DNA of 10,007 nt from JBKPFU01 sp046728975. GTDB taxonomy: Bacteria > Actinomycetota > Thermoleophilia > Gaiellales > Gaiellaceae. The DNA lies in contig JBKPFU010000005.1 of the NCBI GenBank assembly GCA_046728975.1, positions 1-10,007 on the forward strand. Reading direction: 5' to 3'. The notes under the pieces were generated by a model. That model was given only the letters and a program-made list of their open reading frames with translations, was not told the DNA's origin and did no database searches. A program made the translations under genes and the position numbers. Each line of letters opens with the position of its first letter. Within the stretch, counting starts at the first letter, position 1. This document shows, one piece after another, positions 1 through 5,904 of this stretch.

Positions 1-490
1 GCTCCCGGTCGCGGGTCGCGCTGAGGGCGACGACGCGGAAACCCTCGTGGGCGCTCGGCTCGGCCGTACACGTGCGCGGATCGAGGATGGACATCACCTC
101 CGCGCCGTATTGCGTGAAGCCGCGCTGCTCCACGAAGCGCACGCCGTCCGGATCGTCGTCGATCTCGACCGTCAGCTTGGTTGCGTCCCGCAGGTGGGCC
201 GTCGCGGCCTCCCAGAGCGCTGTGCCGACTCCGCGCCGCCGCCGGTCCCGGCGGACATAGACCCATACTCGCCCCTTCCCGCGCTCCCCGCCGGACCACT
301 GGAAAACGGCGGTCGCGAAGCCGGCGCGCTCGTCTCCCTCAAGGGCGAGCCACGACCGGCGCTTCGAGCGCTCGGGCTCGGCAGTGTGCCGATGTCGGAG
401 TGAGCTCGCCGGCGTCAGCGAAACAGGCGCGACGGTGCGCACGAGCTCGGCCACCTGCTCGGCGTCGTCCAGCTCGAACTGCCGGATCAC
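1..490 (-). CDS. GNAT-family N-acetyltransferase (3' end outside window)
   Basis: The frame is open from a GTG at 490-488 to the left edge, giving 163 visible residues. It begins MIRQFELDDAEQVAELV, the usual start of a GNAT fold (beta1-alpha1). The acetyl-CoA pyrophosphate loop (R/Q-x-x-G-x-G/A) is seen as RRRRGVGTAL near residues 83-92, followed by the helix LWEAATAHL and then FVEQRGFTQYGAE, the typical beta5-alpha4 end of a GNAT domain. Sequence continues beyond that (about residues 138-163), so a second, tandem GNAT domain may follow outside the window. GNAT enzymes move an acetyl group from acetyl-CoA to an amine; nothing here tells the substrate. The start overlaps the stop of the upstream gene by 4 nt (GTGA), so the two are almost certainly cotranscribed and translationally coupled. 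The fold is clear; the role is unknown. Confidence 0.8.
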   Translation of the reverse strand, partial: MIRQFELDDAEQVAELVRTVAPVSLTPASSLRHRHTAEPERSKRRSWLALEGDERAGFATAVFQWSGGERGKGRVWVYVRRDRRRRGVGTALWEAATAHLRDATKLTVEIDDDPDGVRFVEQRGFTQYGAEVMSILDPRTCTAEPSAHEGFRVVALSATRDRE

Positions 491-1260
491 GACGCCGTCA
501 GCCAACCCGCCTCCGGCCGGTTCAGGCGGCCCTCCGCCACGAGCTCGTCCACGAGCTTGGGCCGCACTCGCCACGAGAACCAGCCGGCCGCCTCGCGCTC
601 GGGAGCGAGAACCGATGCACGCACAGCCGCGACGAACAGGTCGCCGAGGCCGCCGCCGACGGCGGGCTCGCACACCTGATCCCAGCGGTGCAGCTGGCTC
701 AGATGCCGGTGCCCGCCGTTCGTCGAGACGCGTACCTCGCGGGCGACGATTGCGCCGACTCGCTCCAAGCGCCCGCGCACGGCGCGGAGACGCTTCGCAT
801 CGAGCTCGAGCTCGGTCTTCAGGTCGTCGAGCATCGCCGGGCCGCCTGCGCGCAGCAGCTCGACCAGCCTGGCCGCGTCCTCGCCGTGTTCGCCCGCCTC
901 GGCTGCGGCGAGCGCCTCGCGGCAGAGGCGGTCGGCCAGCGCCGCCGTCGCGTCCGCCAGGAACAGGCCCTTACCGCGGTGCAGGCGCGTCGAGTAGATG
1001 CCCGGCCGCTCCGCCAGCGCGACTCCCCACCAGTACTTTGTTTTTGGCCACTGTCCGAAGCCGCCTTTGTCGGGCGCATACGGCTCCTCGTGGCAGGCGG
1101 CGAAGAGGCTCGGCAGCGACGAAGACGGCATCAAGGTCAGGAAGCCGCGCTCGCGCGCGAACTCAGCCGCGTCGTCCAGCGTCTGGAGCGCCCGGTCCGG
1201 CGTCAGCCGCAGCTCGTGTTCCCGCCGCCGCTCCAGATCGCGCAAATTCACAGAGGCCAT
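487..1260 (-). CDS. Winged-helix protein resembling the AlkZ-related (YcaQ-like) family
   Basis: A 257-residue protein starting at ATG 1260-1258. The middle holds a conserved-looking block: SLPSLFAACHEEPY (about 48-61), GGFGQWPKTKYWWG (66-79), then ERPGIYSTRLHRGKGLFL (84-101). Around residues 134-176 a winged-helix pattern is visible: LLRAGGPAMLDDLKTELEL, then LRAVRGRLERVGAIVAREV, the layout of a helix-turn-helix plus wing. From memory this matches short proteins annotated 'AlkZ-related', which share winged-helix parts with the interstrand-crosslink DNA glycosylase AlkZ/YcaQ but are much shorter than it. Glycosylase activity cannot be claimed; I do not see the catalytic QxQ motif of full AlkZ. 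It is the first gene of a two-gene unit with the overlapping GNAT gene and is divergent from the CinA-like gene. No clear Shine-Dalgarno precedes the ATG. The reading frame is certain, the family name is tentative. Confidence 0.75.
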   Translation of the reverse strand: MASVNLRDLERRREHELRLTPDRALQTLDDAAEFARERGFLTLMPSSSLPSLFAACHEEPYAPDKGGFGQWPKTKYWWGVALAERPGIYSTRLHRGKGLFLADATAALADRLCREALAAAEAGEHGEDAARLVELLRAGGPAMLDDLKTELELDAKRLRAVRGRLERVGAIVAREVRVSTNGGHRHLSQLHRWDQVCEPAVGGGLGDLFVAAVRASVLAPEREAAGWFSWRVRPKLVDELVAEGRLNRPEAGWLTAS

Positions 1261-1320
1261 ACTGGCCGAATGGCGACGACGCCGGATTCAGATCACAGCG
1301 GTTCGACGGGTCATTTCAGA

Positions 1321-1349
1321 CGGACGCACGGGCTACGCCCGCGCGTCCG
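1321..1349. repeat. GC-rich inverted repeat in divergent intergenic region
   Basis: Arms 1321-1333 and 1337-1349 pair over 13 positions with one mismatch (A1328 against C1342) around a TAC loop. It lies 24 nt before the TTG start of the CinA-like gene and about 60 nt before the start of the divergent AlkZ-like gene, within the 113-nt region 1261-1373. It has no T-tract on either side. It could be an operator, a 5'-leader hairpin that tunes translation of the TTG-started gene, or a terminator for readthrough. The sequence gives the structure only. Confidence 0.55.
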
Positions 1350-1373
1350 GAAAGCGGCACCGCAAGCGGCGCC

Positions 1374-2084
1374 TTGAGCGCAGCGATCGTCACGATCGGC
1401 GACGAGCTCGTCTGCGGGGACGTCGTGGACACGAACGGCGTCTGGCTAGCGCGCCGGCTGCAGCGGCTCGGGATCCACGTCGATCTCGTGGCGAGCCTGC
1501 CCGACGACATCGAGCGGATCGCGAGCTTCGTCCACCGCCAGGCGCAGGAGTCGAGTGTCGTCCTCGTCACCGGCGGGCTCGGGGGGACGCCCGACGACGT
1601 GACGCGCGAGGCGATCGCCGCGGCGTTCGGCGTCGGCCAGGCCGAGGTGATCGAGATCGCGGAGTCCCTCCGTCAACGTTTCGTCTCGGATCCCGACTAT
1701 GCTCTTCGTTGGGCGAACCTCCCGGTCGGAAGCCGTCCCCTCGAGAATCCGCTCGGTGGGGCTCCGGGATTCGTGCTCGAGAACGTGTTCGTGTTCCCGG
1801 GCCTACCGACCGAGATGGAGGCGATGTTCGAGACCATCGAGGAAGAGCTTCGACGGGAGCCTCCCATCGACTCGTGGCGGCGCACGTACAGCACGACGGA
1901 AAGCCGGATCGTGCGTGTGCTCGAGGCCGCCGGTGAACAGCATCCGCGTGTACGTGTGGGCTCCTACCCCAGTTTTGGCGAGCGCGGAAGCGAAGTCGAA
2001 ATCGTGGTGAAGTCGAGCGATCCCGCCGCGCTCGAGGCCGCGACTGCCTGGATCGAGGCCGCGCTGGACGAGGCGACGAAATAG
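1374..2084 (+). CDS. Short CinA/MoaB-type molybdopterin-binding-fold protein
   Basis: A 236-residue protein read from TTG at 1374; no ATG or GTG is in frame nearby upstream, and the conserved N-terminus SAAIVTIGDELVCGDVVDTN starts directly after it. Visible hallmarks of the MoCF-biosynthesis fold are GDEL near residue 9, the binding loop VTGGLGGTPDDVTREAIA (65-82; canonical TGGxGPTxDDxT, here with G in place of P) and NPLGGAPGF ... FPGLPTEMEAMF (125-152), which is typical of the CinA N-terminal domain. The C-terminal half of classical CinA, the nicotinamide-nucleotide amidohydrolase (PncC) domain, is absent, and the length fits the stand-alone CinA-like proteins of archaea and some bacteria. 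CinA N-terminal domains are linked to ADP-ribose/NMN metabolism and MoaB/MogA to molybdopterin adenylylation; which applies here is not decidable. The stop lies inside an inverted repeat. Confidence 0.85.
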   Translation: MSAAIVTIGDELVCGDVVDTNGVWLARRLQRLGIHVDLVASLPDDIERIASFVHRQAQESSVVLVTGGLGGTPDDVTREAIAAAFGVGQAEVIEIAESLRQRFVSDPDYALRWANLPVGSRPLENPLGGAPGFVLENVFVFPGLPTEMEAMFETIEEELRREPPIDSWRRTYSTTESRIVRVLEAAGEQHPRVRVGSYPSFGERGSEVEIVVKSSDPAALEAATAWIEAALDEATK

Positions 2085-2140
2085 GAGGGCTCAGCGTTGT
2101 AGTGCGGCAAGCCCTCCTACTCACCCTTCGTAGGGGTGAG
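2082..2140. repeat. Two consecutive hairpins at the CinA-like gene end
   Basis: A perfect 10-bp inverted repeat (arms 2082-2091 TAGGAGGGCT and 2110-2119 AGCCCTCCTA, 18-nt loop) starts at the TAG stop of the CinA-like gene. It is followed at once by a second perfect 7-bp hairpin (2120-2126 CTCACCC and 2134-2140 GGGTGAG, 7-nt loop). GCCCTC at 2111-2116 could pair instead with GAGGGC at 2138-2143, so the two structures can compete. There is no U-tract. Readings are a factor-assisted or weak terminator, or a structured leader for the following membrane-protein gene. The left arm also contains GGAGGG, a Shine-Dalgarno-like stretch that pairing would hide. Confidence 0.5.
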
Positions 2141-2173
2141 GGCCTCCGCGTCGAACGCCGATGGCCCTTGGAG

Positions 2174-3100
2174 ATGTCGGTTCGCCGTCTTCTGATCGTG
2201 CTCATCGTTGCCGCCAACGTGGTCGGCATGTACGTGCTCGTGCAGAGGACGGGCGCGGGCCTGCTGCATGCCGTCGTGACCCCCGACTGGGGATTGCTGG
2301 CGGCCGGCTTCGCGATCTGCGCAGGCGTGCAGCCGTTGCGCGCCTGGGCGTGGTCGTCGACTGTGCGTGCGCCCGTGGGGTTCCGCGCGGTCTACGCGGC
2401 GAGCTCGGTCGGCTCCTTCCTCGACACGGTTCTCCCCGGCCGAATGGGCGAGGCGGCGAAGGTCGCCGTTCTGAAAGTCTCCGCCGGGTCTCGGTATCCG
2501 GGCTTCCCCCGCGCCGGCGGCAGCCTCCTGTGCGCCCACATGCTCGAGGCGATCGCGTTCGCGCTCGTCGGTGCCGGCTCGATTTTCTTCCTGCCCGTGC
2601 CGGACTGGGCGAAGGCGACCGTGCTCATGGGCTTCGCGGCCGCAACGGCTGCGCTACTTGTGGTCAGCATCGTCCATCGTCATTTCGGGCGCCGCCTGCC
2701 AACACCCGTAGGCGCCTTCCTCGACGGCGCCGCTGCACCGAGGGGCGTGATGCTGCGTGCCGGGCTGATCCTGGTTGCGACGTGGCTGGCCCGCTGGTTC
2801 GGGATCCTGTTCTGCCTCCACGCGGTGGGGATCCAGCTCGGGCTCGGCGCCGCTCTGCTCTACATGCTCCTGACCGGCCTCGCGAACACCGCGCCGCTCC
2901 TGCCGGGTAACGTCGGCGTCTACCAGGGCGCTGCGATCGGTGCGCTTGCCCTCGTCGGCTACTCCGGTGCTCCCGCGGCCGCGGCAAGCGTGCTCACCCC
3001 GCTCGTCGTGAGCCTTGCCACCGCGGCCGCCGCCGCCGTCGGTCTCGGGCTCTACGGCCGCCGCTTCCTCGAGATCCCTCGCGCCGCGTTTAAACGGTAA
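2174..3100 (+). CDS. Polytopic membrane protein, LPG-synthase-TM / YbhN (UPF0104) type
   Basis: A 308-residue integral membrane protein with about seven to eight hydrophobic segments, the first being RRLLIVLIVAANVVGMYVLV (4-23) and others near 38-56, 121-141, 146-166, 195-215, 225-240 and 268-293. The motif DTVLPGRMGEAAKVAVL (84-100) and the loop NTAPLLPGNVGVYQGAAIGALAL (238-260) correspond to the conserved 'PGR.GE' and 'P.PG..G..E' elements of the LPG_synthase_TM/YbhN family, related to the flippase half of MprF. There is no C-terminal lysyltransferase domain, so a role in lipid flipping or export is inferred and aminoacylation is not supported. Start: ATG 2174 is preferred because the alternative GTG at 2102 would put a non-hydrophobic arginine-rich segment and the hairpins inside the gene; TTG 2168 is also possible. 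GGAG touches the ATG, so spacing is poor. The stop TAA is next to the PadR operator. Confidence 0.85.
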   Translation: MSVRRLLIVLIVAANVVGMYVLVQRTGAGLLHAVVTPDWGLLAAGFAICAGVQPLRAWAWSSTVRAPVGFRAVYAASSVGSFLDTVLPGRMGEAAKVAVLKVSAGSRYPGFPRAGGSLLCAHMLEAIAFALVGAGSIFFLPVPDWAKATVLMGFAAATAALLVVSIVHRHFGRRLPTPVGAFLDGAAAPRGVMLRAGLILVATWLARWFGILFCLHAVGIQLGLGAALLYMLLTGLANTAPLLPGNVGVYQGAAIGALALVGYSGAPAAAASVLTPLVVSLATAAAAAVGLGLYGRRFLEIPRAAFKR

Positions 3101-3120
3101 TACCTAGATCATCTAGGTAT
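3100..3120. promoter_or_regulatory. Perfect 21-bp palindrome, likely PadR operator
   Basis: Arms ATACCTAGAT (3100-3109) and ATCTAGGTAT (3111-3120) mirror each other exactly around a single C. The AT-rich site stands out in GC-rich surroundings. It begins at the last base of the upstream TAA, ends 9 nt before the PadR start, and overlaps the -10 box TATAGT (3118-3123). PadR dimers commonly bind such near-palindromes at their own promoters, so binding here should block the polymerase and give autorepression. Assignment to this PadR is inferred from position. Confidence 0.85.
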
Positions 3121-3123
3121 AGT
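3118..3123 (+). promoter_or_regulatory. -10 box of leaderless padR promoter
   Basis: TATAGT matches the TATAAT consensus at five of six positions and ends six bases before the ATG at 3130, which places the transcription start at or next to the A of the ATG. No convincing -35 box lies 16-18 bp upstream. GAGG at 3125-3128 is too near the ATG to work as a normal Shine-Dalgarno. Confidence 0.6.
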
Positions 3124-3129
3124 TGAGGT

Positions 3130-3423
3130 ATGAACCTCGACCTTCTGCTGCTGTCCGCGCTAAAGGACGGGCCTGCTCACGGCTACCGGATCTCCGAGCT
3201 GCTCCGGGAACGCAGCGGCGGCGTGCTCGAGTTTCCGGAGGGAACGATCTATCCCGCGCTGCACCGGCTCGAGCATAACGGTCTGCTGGCAAGCCGCTGG
3301 GTCGTGATGGAAGGCCGAAAACGCCGCGTCTATCGACTGACACGCCGAGGACGGACGGCGCTCGCCGCCCAGCGCCGGGAATGGAACGACTTCCGCCGAG
3401 CGGTCGAGGCGGTCGTCGCGTGA
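3130..3423 (+). CDS. PadR-family transcriptional repressor (short form)
   Basis: A 97-residue protein that is almost entirely the PadR winged helix. Helix 1 is LDLLLLSALKDGPAHGYRISELLRE (3-27); the recognition region is FPEGTIYPALHRLEHNGLLAS (35-55), with the family signature GT(I/L)YP.L.RLE; the wing is GRKRRVYRLTRRGRTAL (62-78). A short C-terminal helix (80-97) would make the dimer, as in the roughly 100-residue PadR subgroup that lacks the larger C-terminal domain. It should bind the 21-bp palindrome just upstream and repress its own operon, with release by a ligand, stress or the downstream membrane protein. Its stop overlaps the GTG of the next gene by 4 nt. PadR proteins often control efflux pumps, and an MFS gene follows two genes on. 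Identification is firm; the inducer is unknown. Confidence 0.95.
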   Translation: MNLDLLLLSALKDGPAHGYRISELLRERSGGVLEFPEGTIYPALHRLEHNGLLASRWVVMEGRKRRVYRLTRRGRTALAAQRREWNDFRRAVEAVVA

Positions 3424-4274
3424 GCTACGTTCGGGAGCTCGGCGACGAATTGCGCGCGGTCGGCATTCGCGGCCGCCTGCGCCGGCGGATCCTGCTTGAG
3501 GTCGAGGACCATCTGCGTGAGGACGCGGCCGCGGTCGAGGGCTTCGGGGCGCCGGCCGAGCTCGCCGCGACGTTCGCCGACGAGCTCGCGACGCGCGGCG
3601 CGCGGCGCGGCGCCTTTGCGGCGTTCGTGGCGCTCGCGCCGATCGGGGTCGCCTATTCCGCGCTCTTCCTGTCGATGCGTCCAGGGCCGGATATCACCTC
3701 GGCCGAGATCGTCCCGCTTGGCGTCGTAGCGGCCTTGCTCTTGGTGCTTGGGCCGCAGATCGCCCTGGCAAGCGGTGTTCTCGCCCTCCTTCGCGCCTGG
3801 CAGCTGCGGGCGACCGCGGTTGCGCCGGCGGCCGTCGTACGCGTGCTGCGTCGTCGTGCGGGCGTCGCGCTCGCGGCGGGCGCTGTGACCCTTGCGGCGG
3901 TCGCCGTTTACGGGATCGAGTATCGAGCGGGATTGCCCGGCTGGTGGCAGTACGCGGCGCTTGCGACGAGCGCGGGCGGCGTGCTCGTCCTCGTTGCGGC
4001 GGCTTGGTCGGTCGTCGCCACCGCCGGGATCCGCTCTCAGGCAGCGGGCACCGCAGGCGATGTTTTCGACGACGTGGCGCCCCTCGTCGACCGGCTTCCG
4101 CTGCGCCTCCGGGGCCACCCGTGGCGCTTCTGCCTGCTGTTCGCCGCAGGCGTCGCCCTGCTGGCGCTGGTCGGCGGCGGCCCGGACGAGGGCCCACGCA
4201 CCGCGGTCGGCGAGTTCGCTGCGATCTGCGCGAGCTTCGCCGTTTTGGGGCGCTTCCTCGGGCTACGGCGTTAG
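3420..4274 (+). CDS. HAAS/DUF1700-like polytopic membrane protein partnered with PadR
   Basis: A 284-residue protein starting at GTG 3420, which overlaps the PadR stop (GTGA). The first ~58 residues are soluble and helical: SYVRELGDELRAVGIRGRLRR, then ILLEVEDHLREDAAAVEGFG, then APAELAATFADELATRG. This 'E(V/L)EDHL ... G.P.ELA..FADE' pattern is the hallmark of the HAAS / DUF1700 N-terminal helical domain, which is commonly encoded directly after PadR genes. About six hydrophobic segments follow (near 65-85, 97-124, 148-165, 178-204, 236-252 and 262-281). The family is thought to act with PadR as a membrane-bound sensor or anti-regulator, holding or releasing the repressor according to envelope state; that role is inferred here from the gene pair. 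The MFS gene begins 32 nt downstream. Confidence 0.8.
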   Translation: MSYVRELGDELRAVGIRGRLRRRILLEVEDHLREDAAAVEGFGAPAELAATFADELATRGARRGAFAAFVALAPIGVAYSALFLSMRPGPDITSAEIVPLGVVAALLLVLGPQIALASGVLALLRAWQLRATAVAPAAVVRVLRRRAGVALAAGAVTLAAVAVYGIEYRAGLPGWWQYAALATSAGGVLVLVAAAWSVVATAGIRSQAAGTAGDVFDDVAPLVDRLPLRLRGHPWRFCLLFAAGVALLALVGGGPDEGPRTAVGEFAAICASFAVLGRFLGLRR

Positions 4275-4306
4275 CGCCGAGCGCGCGCTTCCGCTTTTCT
4301 ACCGCG

Positions 4307-5473
4307 GTGCCCGACGCCGTGAGCCGGAATGCCGGCTTTGCCCTGGTCGCCTTCGCATTCCTGGTGACGATGGTGGGGACGACGCTCCCAACGCCGCTCT
4401 ACCCGCTCTTCGAGGAGCGGTACTCGTTCGGCGAGCTGACGGTGACGGTGGTCTTCGCCGTCTATGCCTTCGGCGTCATCGCGGGCCTGCTCCTCTTCGG
4501 CAACCTCTCCGACGAGATCGGGCGAAAGCCTGTGCTTCTTCTCGGCGTGGTCCTCTCCGCCACCAGCGCGTTCCTCTTTCTGTTCGCGGGCTCGCTCGCG
4601 CCGGTCTACGCGGGCCGCGTCGTGTCGGGACTCTCCGCCGGGGTCTTCACCGGCACGGCGACCGCCGCGCTCGTTGACCTGGCGCCCGGCGGCCGGCGCA
4701 GGCTCGCCAGCCTCGTTGCCGTGATCGTCAACGTCGGCGGGCTCGGCCTCGGGACACTGCTCGCAGGCCTGCTCGCTGACTATGCGAGGTCGCCCTTGCG
4801 GCTGCCGTTCCTCGTCGACCTCGTCCTGCTCGTGCCGGCGCTCATCGGTTTGCTGCTGATTCCCGAGACGGTGCCTCGGCGGCAGTTGCGGCTGCGCCTG
4901 CAGCGCCTGAGCGTGCCCGCGGAGGTGCGCGGCGTCTTCGTCCGCGGCGCCGCGGCCGCGTTCGGCGGCTTCGCCGTCGCCGGCGTGTTCAGCTCCGTCG
5001 CGCCGGCGTTCCTCGCCCGCGTTCTCGGAGAGACGAGCCACGCGATGGCGGGCGCTCTCGTTTTCATCCTCTTCTCGGCGTCCGTCCTGGGGCAGCTCGT
5101 CGTCGGCCGCCTGTCGGATCGCCAGGCGCTGCTTTGGGGCTGCGTCTTCTTGGCCTTTGGAATCGGCCTGCTCGCGCTTGCGCTCGGAATCGAATCGCTG
5201 GCAACGCTGATCGCCAGCGCCGCTGTGGTCGGCGTCGGCCTGGGCCTGGCGATGGGCGGCGCCCTCGCCGCCATCAATCAGCGCGCACCCGTCGAGCAAC
5301 GGGGCGAGACGGCTTCGAGCTTCTTCGTCGTCGGGTACGTCGGCCTGTCGGTGCCGGTCATCGCAACCGGGGTGGCCGTCTACTTCATGGGCCTGCGGCC
5401 GGCCGGTCTCGTTTTCAGCGCCGCTGTCGCGCTGCTCGTGCTTGCGGTGCTCGCGAGCCTTCTGCGCGACTAG
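4307..5473 (+). CDS. Major facilitator superfamily (MFS) transporter, likely drug/metabolite exporter
   Basis: A 388-residue protein with about 12 membrane segments. The first is FALVAFAFLVTMVGTTLPTPLY (11-32). MFS motif A between TM2 and TM3 is clear, GNLSDEIGRKPVLL (65-78), with its half-repeat in the second half, GQLVVGRLSDRQALL. RVVSGLSAGVFTGTATAAL (104-122) is the motif-B region of TM4. The pattern fits DHA1-type proton-coupled exporters; the substrate cannot be told. Start is GTG 4307, with GTG 4319 equally possible and nearer to the hydrophobic segment; neither has a Shine-Dalgarno, and no promoter is seen in the 32-nt gap, so the gene probably depends on the PadR promoter. Its TAG shares CTAG with the stop of the opposing cupin gene, so the two genes converge without any spacer. 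Confidence 0.92.
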   Translation: MPDAVSRNAGFALVAFAFLVTMVGTTLPTPLYPLFEERYSFGELTVTVVFAVYAFGVIAGLLLFGNLSDEIGRKPVLLLGVVLSATSAFLFLFAGSLAPVYAGRVVSGLSAGVFTGTATAALVDLAPGGRRRLASLVAVIVNVGGLGLGTLLAGLLADYARSPLRLPFLVDLVLLVPALIGLLLIPETVPRRQLRLRLQRLSVPAEVRGVFVRGAAAAFGGFAVAGVFSSVAPAFLARVLGETSHAMAGALVFILFSASVLGQLVVGRLSDRQALLWGCVFLAFGIGLLALALGIESLATLIASAAVVGVGLGLAMGGALAAINQRAPVEQRGETASSFFVVGYVGLSVPVIATGVAVYFMGLRPAGLVFSAAVALLVLAVLASLLRD

Positions 5474-5832
5474 CCGAGAGTGGCAGGGTCGGCCAACTGG
5501 CCGTCGCGCCCGACGTAACCGTCCTTGGCGCCGACGACGAGCAGGACGAGGTCCTCTTCGCCGGCGCTGACGACCTGCCGCGGAGTCTTCGCCTCGACGT
5601 GCGCCATGCCTCCCGGGTCGAGCTCGCGCGTCTCGCCGGGCAGCCGGAACCGCGCCCGGCCTCGATGGACGAAGTAGAGCTCGTCCTGGTCGTTGTGGTA
5701 ATGGGGCCGCGCCTCGACGCCGGGCGCGAGCACGAGCACGTTGACGCCGAAGGCGGTGATGCCGAGCTCCCGGCGCACCTTGCGGAAGACGCCGTCGCCC
5801 ATCTCGTCGATGGAGCCGAAGGCGTAGCCCAT
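5470..5832 (-). CDS. Small single-domain cupin (cupin_2) metalloprotein
   Basis: A 120-residue protein beginning MGYAFGSIDEMG. Cupin motif 1 fits exactly, G(x)5HxH(x)4E(x)6G: G38, H44, H46, E51 and G58 in GVEARPHYHNDQDELYFVHRG-like order. Motif 2 is at DPGGMAH (72-78), giving the fourth metal ligand H78; the usual final Asn is replaced. The protein should hold one metal ion in a beta-barrel; such single-domain cupins range from sugar isomerases and small dioxygenases to binding proteins, and nothing here selects among them. It is read on the minus strand, with a terminator-like hairpin between it and the upstream SPDDRA-repeat gene, and has its own putative leaderless promoter. Family is secure, function unknown. 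Confidence 0.9.
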   Translation of the reverse strand: MGYAFGSIDEMGDGVFRKVRRELGITAFGVNVLVLAPGVEARPHYHNDQDELYFVHRGRARFRLPGETRELDPGGMAHVEAKTPRQVVSAGEEDLVLLVVGAKDGYVGRDGQLADPATLG

Positions 5833-5838
5833 CTGTCA

Positions 5839-5844
5839 AGCGTA
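5839..5844 (-). promoter_or_regulatory. Putative -10 box of leaderless cupin promoter
   Basis: On the minus strand TACGCT (5844 to 5839) fits TAnnnT and ends six bases before the ATG at 5832-5830, the same geometry as at the PadR and PcrA starts. No -35 box or Shine-Dalgarno is seen. TTGACA adjoins the ATG but is too near to be a -35 for this gene. Confidence 0.45.
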
Positions 5845-5859
5845 GTGCGATGCGTTCAG

Positions 5860-5898
5860 CGTTCGCAGAGCGCCCTGGGCGTTGGCGCTCTGCGAACG
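5860..5898 (-). terminator. Strong 15-bp hairpin after the SPDDRA-repeat gene
   Basis: Arms 5860-5874 and 5884-5898 are perfectly complementary over 15 bp with a 9-nt loop (5875-5883). The hairpin begins 6 nt past the TAG of the minus-strand repeat-protein gene and ends 27 nt before the cupin ATG. It lacks a U-tract, as many actinobacterial terminators do. It most likely ends the repeat-gene transcript and insulates the cupin gene. Confidence 0.7.
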
Positions 5899-5904
5899 TG
5901 GTTG

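Noticed and set aside
384..1373. N-terminal extension of the CinA-like frame and another long plus-strand frame over 181-1377
   Set aside because: Arg/Pro/Ser-rich sequence antisense to the AlkZ-like and GNAT genes; family similarity begins only at the TTG at 1374.
2102..2173. GTG start at 2102 for the YbhN-like protein
   Set aside because: It would add 24 arginine-rich residues encoded by the hairpin region; the family N-terminus with its first membrane segment fits ATG 2174.
3330..4197. Minus-strand open frames of 262 and 167 codons across the HAAS gene
   Set aside because: Compositionally biased products without domains, opposite to a 4-nt-coupled gene with clear membrane segments.
5833..5838. 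TTGACA next to the cupin ATG as a -35 box
   Set aside because: It adjoins the start codon, so it could only serve an internal promoter; no matching -10 lies about 17 bp further on.
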